A stretch of DNA of 64,000 nt. Source: Poa pratensis. Taxonomy: Eukaryota; Streptophyta; Magnoliopsida; Poales; Poaceae. The notes beneath the pieces are model-generated. The model was not told the origin of the DNA, made no database searches, and saw only the letters and a program-made list of their open reading frames with translations. The position numbers were made by a program, and so were the translations under genes. Each line of letters begins with the position of its first letter. Within the stretch, counting starts at the first letter, position 1. Positions 22,721-34,300 of the stretch are shown piece by piece. Where the stretch lies: contig CAMZMU010000123.1 in assembly GCA_947311845.1 (NCBI GenBank), positions 14,050,484-14,114,483 on the forward strand, given 5' to 3'.

Positions 22721-25700
22721 ATGTGCAATTATCGCGATGGTCTCGACGAAGACATGGAGGAGGATTATGGTATTGATGATCTCACCGATGACATGGGTGA
22801 CATGCACCATGAGCGAGGAATAGGGGACTCTGATCCGGAGGATGAAGAGTACGGCCAATCGGTATGTCCATCAGTTATTCTGTGTTGTTGGGCCATTGCA
22901 ATTGGAATTAAGTCTACACAAAAATTGGTTTAAATTCAGTTCTTATTGGGTTAGCAGAAGTTACAATATTATTTTCCAATTATGAATACCACGGCAAGGG
23001 TATACACTTCAATGCTGCTGATATGATTTGGTTACGTGGTCGTGTACTAAATACTAACATAAAGCAGGCATCGATCAGTTATATGACCATATGAATGACT
23101 TGATTGGGGCATTGTTGTTCATTCTCTTATTTAGGGAGGGATGAACGAAGTGGCAACAATCTCACGCTTGGGAGCCTGATACATGTAAATGGTTTAGAGG
23201 GTTTTCTGGATCTATGACGCTTGTCCCCTTACACAGTTGCACAATGTCATTTGTCTTCTACCGTTCATCGCCCTACTCTTTGTATCTACGCAGCTAATAT
23301 TTCAAGTCTCTCTTCTAATGGTATCTGCTTGCTAGGCTATGTAAAATGCTTCTACTGTTTCGTCTATTCTGTCTTCTGTTTCTAAATCACTTTGGATTTG
23401 TTTAAATTATGGGCACAGGATAAAGAAGCAGTATTCTCTTGCTCAGTTAAGTTTATAGACAAATCTTAAACTTAAACAATAAGTGTTTCCATAAATATAT
23501 CTTTTGTTTCTGTTGTTGCTGATCTATCATTATTTTAATTGTTATATAACCCAAGGTGCAATGCTCAAATAATTTTTCTTTCTTCTCTGTTTAGAATGAT
23601 ATGATCCCGGATGCTTCAGCAGTGGAGGCAGCAAAAGGAAAAGACATCCAAGGTATAGAATGGGAGAAGTTGGCTATCACTCGTGAGAAATACAGGCAGA
23701 CCAGATTAAGGCTGTACAAAAACTATGAGAACATTCCTAACTCTGGAGAAGCAGCAGCCAAGGTGTGTCTTGTAGAAAGTCCAGCATCTTATGCAATGTT
23801 TTCTGTCTAGATGTTGTTAACAGCTGATGCATGTCTTGAAACAGGAATGCAAACAGACTGAGAAAGGCGGAATGTATTATGAATTCAGACAAAATACTAG
23901 ATCAGTAAAATCAACTATCCTACATTTTCAGGTGGGTTTCCCCGTCCCCAAAGCACACGCAACACACAATATATACACTACCGGATCATCATCATCTGCA
24001 GCTGTTATGTATCTTTGCGTTAAGCGGAAGTTTCTTGCTCCATGATAAGATTATGTTGTACCGATCACCATGTTAGGTATTCCTATCAACCAAGTATCCA
24101 AAATAACCTTCATATCGGACGTGGATATGAAATGATCAATGCCTTCCCTCATGGCCTTTGTGGGCGTGGATAAATGATTGGGGGAAATGTGGGGACTGAG
24201 ACTTGAACCCAAGACCTCAGCTCTTATACCATGTAGATATTTCTATCAATCATTATCCCAAGAAAAACCCATCTGATAGGAAGTGGAGATATAATATGCT
24301 TAACACACCAATGAAATCAGATTCAGACACACTAAGTTAGTTTATTAGTTAACTTCCATTTTGATATATTGTCTTCATAGACTTTGATGTACCATTTCCT
24401 TGAATATATTTTATATCAAAGAAAAATTAGCTTCAAATTTGTTGAGTATAACCCCATATTTGGTTATTATTTTAGCTCACCAAGTCATGCTAGATGCAAA
24501 TTCTAACTTCTGGTTTGTATAAAAATTGTATCGATGCTTTAGCTGTATTAGCCTCTGAAGTCGTAGAATTAAACGTGATTCGAAGCATGAAATATTTGCT
24601 ACTTGCTTAAAGATTTCATACAGGACGAAATGTATCCTTATGTTGAAAAAGAACTGAGGCTGGTTATTTTATGTTTGGGTTTAATTCGAGTTTACATGTC
24701 TGTTTGGAGAAACTTTTACCACAGGAGTTTAACTTGTTCAGGGATCTCTTCAAGTCCTCTATAATCTCATGTCAATAAGTAAACTATGATGTTGCTGTGT
24801 CTGGACCAACTTCTTGCGTCTGCTCTTAGAACATTAATAATTGATGTCATCCTGATTTTTAGACGATTTTTATCCGCGGTTGTCAATAGCATGAAACAGT
24901 TGACGTGAACTGTGCCTGCAGCTGAGAAATTTAGTATGGGCGACATCCAAGCATGATGTCTACCTAATTTCACATTACTCAGTCCGTCACTGGTCAGCAT
25001 TGAGTGGTGTGGATACTGAAGTTATGAACGTCCAAGGTCCTGTGGTACCAAGGGAGGTATGATGCATGACTACAGTTCACTATCTGTTTCAGATTTTCAC
25101 ATCCTCTACATTTCTACAGCTTATCTTGTTATTTTTCTTCTATTATCTTTTATGGATCTCTTATTACAGAAGCACCCGGGAAGTCTATTAGAGGGGGTTT
25201 CCCAGACTCAAGTGAGTACCCTGGCGGTCAAGGACAATTTGCTCGTAGCTGGTGGATTTCAAGGGGAGCTAATCTGCAAGGTAGGTTAACCAAAATGACT
25301 AGTCCTTTTGGATCAAATTCATATGCATGTTTGTATCACGGCATGGTGATTGACAAGTTCCATTCTCACCCAGCTACTGCTTCCCTACTGCACTATTGAG
25401 TATATATGCTGATATGTTTCTCATGGACCAATATAACCACTGTTTTTCCCGTTATTAAAATGTTGCTAAAATTAACTAACTAATAACAAAATATGTCACT
25501 GTCACTGTTTTTTCACGTTATGTTTTTTGCTGGAAAAAATCAATTAATGACCAATATAATCAATGGATTTTCTCCTTACGAAAATGTTGCTAAAATAACT
25601 AACTGATGATCAATATATCACCGGTTTTTCGTTATGATTTTTTGCTGAAGATAATCGACTGATGGATGTTGCGTGCATTTGACCAACATGCTTAATGATC

Positions 25701-27128
25701 TAATGTTGATCTTTTGTTGATGTGGAATGCAGCACCTTGATCGAGAAGGAATAAGCTTCTGCGGTCGAACAACATCTGACGATAATGCTATTACCAATGC
25801 AATTGATATATTCGATACTTCTAGGTAATTTCGTGTCTCGATTATTAAAGATGTGACCTTGTTGAGTGTTCATGCTTGTTCTTGTTGTTCCTCAGTGGGG
25901 CTGTTCATTTCATGGCATCGAATAATGACTCCAGCGTAAGAGTGTACGACGTGGAGACGTTCCAGCTATGCAAGCACTTTCAGTTCGATTGGCCTGTGAA
26001 TGTAAGTCCCTTTGGTTATTTCATTTACCTTTTATCTGTGTTACATAGCTGGAATACAGTGTTTGCATTAGAGATCCATTCTGTTTTCTTTGGTACCTAT
26101 GGACTATGGTTATGATGTCGGGCCATTCTCGATATGCTTCTTTACATTCATCTTGCTATGTCATCTTAGGCTTACTTTTGATACCTTGCCTAGAAATCTA
26201 GCAAAATTAGGACACTAAATTGTGATGTGAAGAGTAAGACAGGAGTGTCCAACTTCATGCTGCCTCGGTTAAAAAAAGGAATAAAACTTCTGTTGCTACA
26301 GCTGACACTGCAAGATTAATGAGAACGGAGAAGTTGGTGCTACATCTGTGGCAATTGGCCTCCAAGATTAATGCTAACCACGGAATCCTCAGTTTTTGTT
26401 TTCTGGGCCGCTTACTTTTCGACATAATATTGATAGTAAAAGGAGCAAAACTCCAGTATGCACTTGTTATATAATGTTGCTTTGCTCTGGCCTTACTATG
26501 TACTGTTATTTTGTTGATGCAGCACACTTCACTGAGTCCTGACGGAAAGCTTGTTGTTGTTGTGGGGGATGATCCTGCTGGTTTACTTATTGATGCCAGT
26601 TCAGGAAAGGTATACTGGCACATGCCAACGTAGGCATCAAAGACGCAACATTAACCAACTTTGATTAATATTTCACATTAAAGTGCTGATACAATACGTG
26701 CAACTAAGTAGGACACTAATTTTTATTCTGCCTGCAGACACTTCATTCCACGAAAGGCCATCACGATTACTCGTTTGCATCAGCCTGGAGCCTGATGGCC
26801 GAACATTTGCTACTGGCAACCAAGACAAGACATGCCGAATTTGGGATTCGAGAAACCTATCGAAAGCCGTCCATGTATTGCAGGGTAATCTTGGAGCAAT
26901 CAGATCAATCCGGTTTACATCAGACGGGCAGTTCCTGGCAATGGCAGAACCAGCGACCACGTCCACATCTTTGACATCCAGAGCGACTACAACAAAAGGC
27001 AAGAGCTGGACTTCTTCGGCGAGATATCTGGGATGTCTTTCAGCCCAGACACTGACGCTCTCTTTGTCGGCGTGTGGGATAGAACATATGCTAGCCTCCT
27101 CCAGTTTAGCCGTCTATATAACAACTAG
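22721..27128 (+). CDS. WD40-repeat protein, upstream paralog (two frameshifts)
   Basis: Coding exons: 22721-22861, 23595-23762, 23845-23931, 24922-25056, 25170-25280, 25733-25824, 25896-26001, 26523-26609, 26738-27128; a leader exon precedes the first (acceptor at 22687). The product has an acidic N-terminus (DEDMEEDYGIDDL) and a WD40 propeller (LRNLVWATSKHDVYLISHYS, AVKDNLLVAGGFQGELICK, AVHFMASNNDSSVRVYD, LSPDGKLVVVVGDD, TGNQDKTCRIWDSRNLSKAV, GNLGAIRSIRFTSDGQFLAM). It resembles the plant proteins annotated as WD repeat protein C2A9.03-like; molecular role unknown. Exons total 1318 bases, two short: one C is missing at 26791 (SAWS before PDGRTFATG) and one C near 26954. Its C-terminus ends LYNN with a stop where the paralog continues eight more residues. 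A small LTR element sits in intron 3. Confidence 0.85.
24071..24305 (-). mobile_element. SMART-like miniature LTR retrotransposon in intron 3 of the first WD40 gene
   Basis: The total is only 235 bases, flanked by a perfect CACCA duplication (24066-24070 and 24306-24310). On the minus strand the 5' LTR (24305-24232, 74 bases) starts TGTTAAGC and ends AAATATCTACA. It is followed immediately by TGGTATAAGAGC, close to the initiator tRNA-Met primer site TGGTATCAGAGC. The 3' LTR ends ATACCTAACA. The two LTRs have clearly diverged. The paralogous intron in the second WD40 gene has the uninterrupted site (TTATGTTGTACCGTTCACTA), which shows that the insertion came after the gene duplication. Confidence 0.85.
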
Positions 27129-30100
27129 TTGTATGGGAAATACGTAGGACAACATGATGGTAATGTGTGGGCATGGTTGTATTCGCTGTTGCCCGGTTTC
27201 CCATAAATAAACTGGGAACGCTTTTCCTGTACTATGGGAGCTGTTCACCCACATCACCACATGTATTTCCCAGAGCATGGCTTGTCGTATTACTTAGTTC
27301 TCTTATAACTGGATTGTGAAATTGGACCAGAGCCTTCTAATCCATCCTTGATCTTTGACCGGCCACTAGTACAGTGTTGATTCTCCTTCAAGGATTTAAG
27401 ATTTATCTTGCTGTATGGAGAATCTGGATAGTATCATGAATGCGGATATTTAACGTCTAGTTGTGCCCACTGTTAAGAAGATTACTCATGTATACCATAT
27501 AGTAGTTTATGTTAGTTTATGCCCATATTGTATCCAGCATTCCAGCATATGTGGCACTCTTTTCTGTTAAAAAGGCAATATACTAATACACGGATTTGGT
27601 GCCATAGTGGGTAGTGGTGCATAGGTGCCCACCGGTGGATAAAGCAATCATGTGCTCGAATCCACGCTTAGCAAACCGTTTGTACATGCAACGGCAGGGC
27701 AGGTTCCGTCTATTTTCTTGTCTCATGTATGGGTTGCCGTCCACACCCATTACATAATTCCACCACATCCATTAGACAATTCTAGTGGTGGAAACCTGAA
27801 TGCATTGCGTGAAAGCAGTGTACGGAAAAGAGCGGTACAACTTAACTAAAGTTCAATAGTACGGGTGGCCGGAACATAGAAACCCATAAACACATAGTTC
27901 TGAGTTCGTCCAAATTGTGACGGTGACAGTCTCTTAGAGAAGCTTTGTACTCAATCTTTTCAGGTTGGGAGGATCTGCATTTTCAGTCAGCAAATTAGTG
28001 GGTTATTAACATTAGGTACCGATGGTTCCACGTGAATTTTATCCGAGTTTTGTAGGAATCAGTCCAACTAAATAAATGTAAAATTGAAATATTTAACGGG
28101 AGACAAAAAAGTTCAGAGTAAGCAAGCAAACACTAACACGGTCCACCACCACATGCAACAATTCTATATCCATGTACACCTCAAGGAGATGGAAATTCTT
28201 AAGGACACGGTCCACCACCATGCAACAATTCTATCCGTAGCAATATGTAAAGGAGATGGATAGGAGAGAGAATGATGTATTCCGCATGCACACAACAATT
28301 CTTAAAGGACACGGTCCACCACCATGCAACAATTCTATCCGTAGCAATATGTAAAGGAGATGGATAGGAGAGAGAATGACGTATCCCGCATGCACACAAC
28401 AATTCTTAAAGGACACAGTCCACCACCATGCAACAATTCTATCCGTAACAATGTAAAGGAGATGGATAGGAGAGAGAATGTTGTATCCCGCGTGCACACA
28501 ACAATTCTCTCCATGCATTTTCGTGCTCTCGGTGTGACGCCGTCAAAATCTGCCGTTTCCATTGGAATCAATCTTCTGCTCCCTATAGTGTATCCAATGG
28601 TTGGATGTGGGTGCACCACTACCCCCATGGCACCCCACTATTTTGCATACTAATATTAAGATGATACTACTTATTACATCTGGTCTCTGCAGCAACGCAA
28701 GACCTGACGTAGTTGAAATATAAAGGATTGCAGCACTAGGAAACGTAGTGCATGACTTACTTATTAAAAGACCCCGCCAAAGTGATCAGCGCATCGAGCA
28801 CTAGGAAACAATCACCACCTAGATGCACAACACAACAACATGACGATCTAAACTCGTGAAGAAGATGCTGAAGATCACAAATGGAACCATACGGCGATCG
28901 TTCATCCGTCGACAACCCGGATTCGATATTGCCACATCTATCTGTAGTCTTCAAGGGACTCGATAAAGGTGCAATCCAGTTGATGCCCCGTGGGTAGAAA
29001 CAATCACCACCAATGGTAACAAGTCCACCAACACGTGCCCTAGAGAGCTCGCGTGAGCATTATTAGTGGTTGTTGCTGCTGCCGGCTGCTCTGCTCCGAT
29101 CTATTTTCCAAGATTTCTTAGGTTTGGAGAGCTCTAGACTCTAGTAGCGACCAAAGCTTGTTGGAGCTAGGCTTCACCGTTTCCATTTGCTTTCGGAGCT
29201 AGGCTCCATTGTTGCACAATATCAAGACTGTCTTCGACCGAGCGCCAGTTTTGTGGAGTCCTTGACTGAATGGCGGTGCAATTGGGCGATTGAGGGGACA
29301 TGTAGTCCCCAATAAGAATTTTTTCCTTCCATAATCATATGACAAATAAATGAAATATAACAGAAAATCCAATTACACGAAACATTAGAACCATGTCAAA
29401 TGTTAAAGAAATTAATATGATAAATTTCAAAAGACATAGATACATTATGGACGTATCAGAAGCCACCGTTGAGATCCTGACAGTGGGCCAAGAGGGGATG
29501 TCGGCTCTTCCGATGGATGGAGGGTGCGAAAGGAAGCTATTGATACGTGTAATTGAATAGTAAGCAAATCAATCAACTTCTCATCTTTATTGATGAACGA
29601 ATCATATATTATACAAATGAAACAATGTGTGTTCCTTTGGCATCCCCCAACACGTGCTTCGGCAAGAGACACTATTATTCGTGGGTGGCTGCTAATATGG
29701 CAACCGACGGGTAGTTATTCTTCTATATCTGACAATGAGAGCATGGGCCTAGGAATCGATGGTATGCACTTGGAGGAAAAAGTTCCATAACATTATGTAC
29801 AAAAAAAATAATCACACTATGTCTTTCATTGAGACAATCAATCGTTTAAGGATCATGACCGAGTTAGATGGACGGCGTAGGGGTTGATTACGATTTTTTT
29901 CTATGCCACCCGACCGACCGATGCATTGACAATTTGACATTCCCACTTCTTTGTAGGCCAAAGTCCAGTGCACTTTGATTATCAAAATCACGTATGATAT
30001 AGTGTCATGCACATTTTCTTTCCCACATGATTTTGTTTGTACCGGTTTGATATATTAACCACCAATATAAAGCAACATATTCATTCCAACAAGTTTGAGT

Positions 30101-30433
30101 GAATATTTTTTCATGAAACGTGGAAATAAAAAGATCATGACCACACTAGCCACGTAGGGAAGTTTCAAAGGATTTTTCACCCTCCAAAATTCTTACGAAA
30201 AATACTCCAAATCGATGAGACCTTAGACCCTAGTGGCCTACTCTACAATCGCACAACTCCATTATCTGATGAAAAGACACAGCCTAGCCCTGCTTCGACT
30301 CCAATCATTCTCTGACGCCCTGCGCCGTTCTGAGGGCACGCCAGTCATTTCCCGCCAGCCACGTTTATATTATCCATCTCTGTTACCAGTTCTATCCCTG
30401 CTCATCGAACCCTCTCTCACACACAAACCGGGC
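27129..30433. other. spacer between the WD40 paralogs, no gene seen
   Basis: Holds a 104-base tandem array at 28136-28510 and a possible SINE-like piece at 27600-27670 (TAGTGGGTAGTGG and GTGCTCGAATCC resemble pol III A and B boxes). AT-rich sequence makes up the rest. The open frames show no known motif. Confidence 0.5.
28136..28510. repeat. 104-base tandem repeat, three copies plus a degenerate one
   Basis: AAGGACAC(G/A)GTCCACCACC starts units at 28201, 28305 and 28409, each with GGAGATGGATAGGAGAGAG and (G/C)CATGCACACAACAATTCT. A diverged unit lies at 28136-28200. Period is 104 bases; the copies are almost identical, so the array is young. Confidence 0.9.
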
Positions 30434-30440
30434 TATAAAA
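30434..30440 (+). promoter_or_regulatory. TATA box of the second WD40 gene
   Basis: CTATAAAAG about 300 bases before a leader exon that ends GGCCGGCCAG/GTTCG at 30743. Only sequence and position support it. Confidence 0.5.
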
Positions 30441-31314
30441 GCTAAAAAAATGTTTTTGGCAGGATTACTTCCGGAAAGCAGTTGCCGAAACGAGACGAAA
30501 ATAGAAAATTAAAATCAGTTAGAGAGGATATATATCGCAGAAAATAGACGGAAACTATTAAAAATAATTGGTGTTGTTCGCAAGGGTGAAGAAGAAAAGG
30601 AAAGCGGCTCCCCCGTCCCTTATATTTCCGGGGGAATCCGTCTCCGTCGTCGGCTTGGGCGGCGTCTTCAGAGGCGCAGGCTTTCCCCCTACCTCCGCTC
30701 TACCCCGGCGGCCGATTCGCCTCGCCTCCCCGCTTGGCCGGCCAGGTTCGTCCTGTCCTCCATTTATGCGTAGTTTTGGCGATTTTTTCGGGTTTTCCGG
30801 TTGTGGGAAATGGCCATCTGTTGAATTAGGGGTAGATCTGGACGTTGGGCGGGTTGGGGCGACATGTCCTAGGGTTTGGAGCGCGGTGGCGTGGGCAGAT
30901 CGGCTGTATGCGCTTGCTCGATTTGAGGGGAGAAGCGAGTTATGTCAAGGAGGAAGGGAATTTCTCGGTTCTCCGGGATGTTTAGTCTGCTGCTAATCAT
31001 GTGACAGTTGACTTTGGGTTCGATTCGTTTTCTCCCTTTGGTATGCTTGCGAATTCCACACCGTGTTGACTTTGTTTGGGTTTTTTTCTGTCATGTTTGC
31101 TTATAGTCCTCAAGTGTTCAGAACCTAGGACATGTTCTGAATTTTAAGTAATTGCTGTTGTGAACTGCTGTGACTAATGAACTGGTGCAGGAAGTCTAGA
31201 TTTGCTTGCTTGTATGCTGTACGTGCAATTGGTTTCGGTCAGAGCATGGTTGCTGACGGTGGTTGTGGTGTTCTGTTTGCAGGTTAGGGACGCTTCTCTC
31301 TCAGGAGAGGACCA

Positions 31315-34300
31315 ATGTCCAATTATCATGACGATCACGTCGAAGACATGGAGGATGATTATGATATGGATGATCCTGCCGATGACATGGTGGACGGGCA
31401 CCATGAGCGAGGCATAAGGGACTCCGATTCGGAGGACGAAGAGTACGCGGTCACGGTATGTCCGTTAGTTATTTTGTTTTTTCTTGCGCCACTTTTAGTT
31501 TGAATGAAGTCTATGGAACATCGCTTTGATTGGGTTACCAAAAGTTAGGTCATTTTATTTCATTGGCTACCAGCGGTAGAAGTGTAGACACTTGAATGCT
31601 GCTGATATGATTCGGTTTCGGTTACGTATCGCTCATGCTACTTGTCGTATGCTAGATACTAACACGGAGCAAGCGTGGATCAGTTATATGACCATATGGA
31701 TGACTTGATTGGTGGCATTGCTTGTTCATTCTCTTATTTAGGGCGGGACGAACAAAACGACAACAATCTCACACTTAGCCTGATACGTGTCTTGTTTAGA
31801 GGGTTGTCTGGATCTATGAACTCTCCCCCTTACAATTTGCACAATGTCGTTTGTCGTCTACCGTTCCTTGTCGTACTCCTTTTGTTACCTACACAGATAT
31901 CTGTTGAGAGATTAGTCATGTTTCAATGATATCTAGTTATCTACTTGGCGTGCAATGTAAAATGCTTCCATTGTTTAGTCTATTCCGTCTTCCATTTCTA
32001 AACCACCATGGATTGGTTTCAGTTACAGACATATGATAAACAAAGCAGTTATTTCTCTTACTCAGTTGTTAAGTTACCAATCTTGAACTTTACCAATAAG
32101 AGTTTCCATAAATGTGATTTTGTTTCTGTTGTTTCTAATTTGCTGTTGTTTTATTTACATACCAAAGCTGCAATGATCTGAATGGTTATTCTTCCTTCTC
32201 TATTTAGAATGATGACAAGATCCCAGATACTTCGGCAGCGGATGCAAGAAAAGGAAAAGATATTCAAGGAATACCATGGGACAGGCTAAATATCACTCGT
32301 GAGAGATACAGGCAGACCAGATTAGAGCAGTACAAAAACTATGAGAACATTACTAATTCTGGAGAAGCTGCAGCCAAGGTGTGTCTTGTAGAAAGTTCAA
32401 AAGCTTATGCAGAGTTTTCTGTCAAGAGATTTTTAACGGCTGATGCATGTTTTGAAACAGGAATGCAAACCGACTGAAAAGGCGGAACATATTATGAATT
32501 CAGACAGAATACTAGATCAGTAAAATCAACTATCCTACATTTTCAGGTGGGTTCAACCCCCCCCCCCTCCTCTTCTCAAACTGCCGAATAATCACCGGAT
32601 CCATGCAACTCTTTATGTATCTTTTTGGTAGGCATAAGTTTCTAGATGCTGCATGATTAGATTATGTTGTACCGTTCACTAAAGAAAATCTGTTTCAGAT
32701 GTACTAAGTCACTCTATTAGCTAATTTCCATTTTGAATTTTTTCATAATCTTTGATTTACTTGAACATATTGAAATCAAAGAATAAATCAGTTGCAAAGT
32801 TGTTAAGCGCAACTACATATTCGATTGTTATTTTAGTCCGTCATGTTTGATTGCATACTCTTAACTTCCTAGTTTGAAGAAATTGCATCAATGCTTTTAG
32901 CTGTATTAATTTTTGAAGTTTTGTAATAATTGAATTTGAATTAAATGCTTTAAATCATGACAATCGCATGCATTCGAAATGTATCATCATTATATGTTAA
33001 AAAAAGAATGGAAGGTGGTCCTGAAGGACCTGAACATAAGGACTAGGGCTGGTTCATGTATGTTTGGAACCCTTTTAGCATAGGGGGTTCAACTTGTTCA
33101 GGGATCTTCCAAGTCCTGATTACTTTTCTCCGTATATAATCAATTTTCAGTATGTAAACTGAGCGGTCGCTGTGTTTGGTCTAAACATTTGCATTTGGTC
33201 TCAGATTCTTTATTGACGTTCCTCCTATATCTATACGATTTTGATCTGCGACTGTCAAGAGCATGAAACGATTGACATGAATTGTTCCTGCAGCTCAGAA
33301 ATTTAATATGGGCTACATCCAAGCATGATGTCTACCTAATGTCACATTACTCAGTACTTCACTGGTCAGCATTGAGTGGCGTGGATACTGAACTAATGAA
33401 TGTACAAGGTCATGTGGCACCAACGAAGGTATGGTACACGATTGTAGTCTATCATCTGTCTCAGTTTTTCACATCCTCTACAGTTTATCTTGTTATTCTT
33501 CTCCAATGTTTATGGATCTCTTAATATAGAAGCACCCTGGAAGTCTGTTAGAGGGGTTTTCTGAGACTCAAGTTAGTACCTTGGCGGTCAAGGACAATTT
33601 GCTGGTAGTTGGCGGATTTCAAGGAGAGCTAATATGCAAGGTAGGTGCCGAAATTGGCTCAAATCCTTTTGTGTAAAGGAGTATAATATTGGTTGATTAT
33701 AAGTACTTGGGACTGCACCCTCAGAAGAGTAGAATCGATAAAATGATGATAATGTGTGTTCAGTAAGCTCAGTTGTTTTTCCCGTTCTATTTTTTCTTGC
33801 TAAAAGTAACTGATGACCATAATATCACTGGTTGTTCTCGTTACGATTTTTGTGTGCTGAAAGTAACTAATTGATGAATGTTGCCGTACATGTGCTAACA
33901 TGCTTAATCTGTTAATGAACTCAGTATTGAACTAATGTTGACTTTTTACATTTTTCCTTGATATGGAATGCAGCCTCTTGATCAAGAAGGAATAAGCTTT
34001 TGCTGTCGAACAACGTATGATGATAATGCTATCACTAATGCAGTTGAGATATTCAATACTTCTAGGTAATGTCATATTCCTGTTATTAAAGTTGCGACCT
34101 CGTTGAGTGTATGTTCATGCCAGTTCTGGTGTTTTCTCCCAGTGGTGCTGTTCATTTCATGGCATCGAATAATGACTCCGGTGTAAGAGACTATGACATG
34201 GAGAGATTCCAGCTATGCAAGCACTTTCACTTTGATTGGCCAGTGAATGTAAGTTCCTCTGGTTATTGTGTTACTTCTTTCCTTGTGTTGGAAACATGGA

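Noticed and set aside
28136..28510. CRISPR-like array
   Set aside because: The whole 104-base unit is repeated without unique spacers, in a plant genome; it is an ordinary tandem repeat.
29400..29560. gypsy LTR boundary (GGACGTATCAG-type word)
   Set aside because: A short resemblance to a common LTR start, without a second end, target duplication or primer site.
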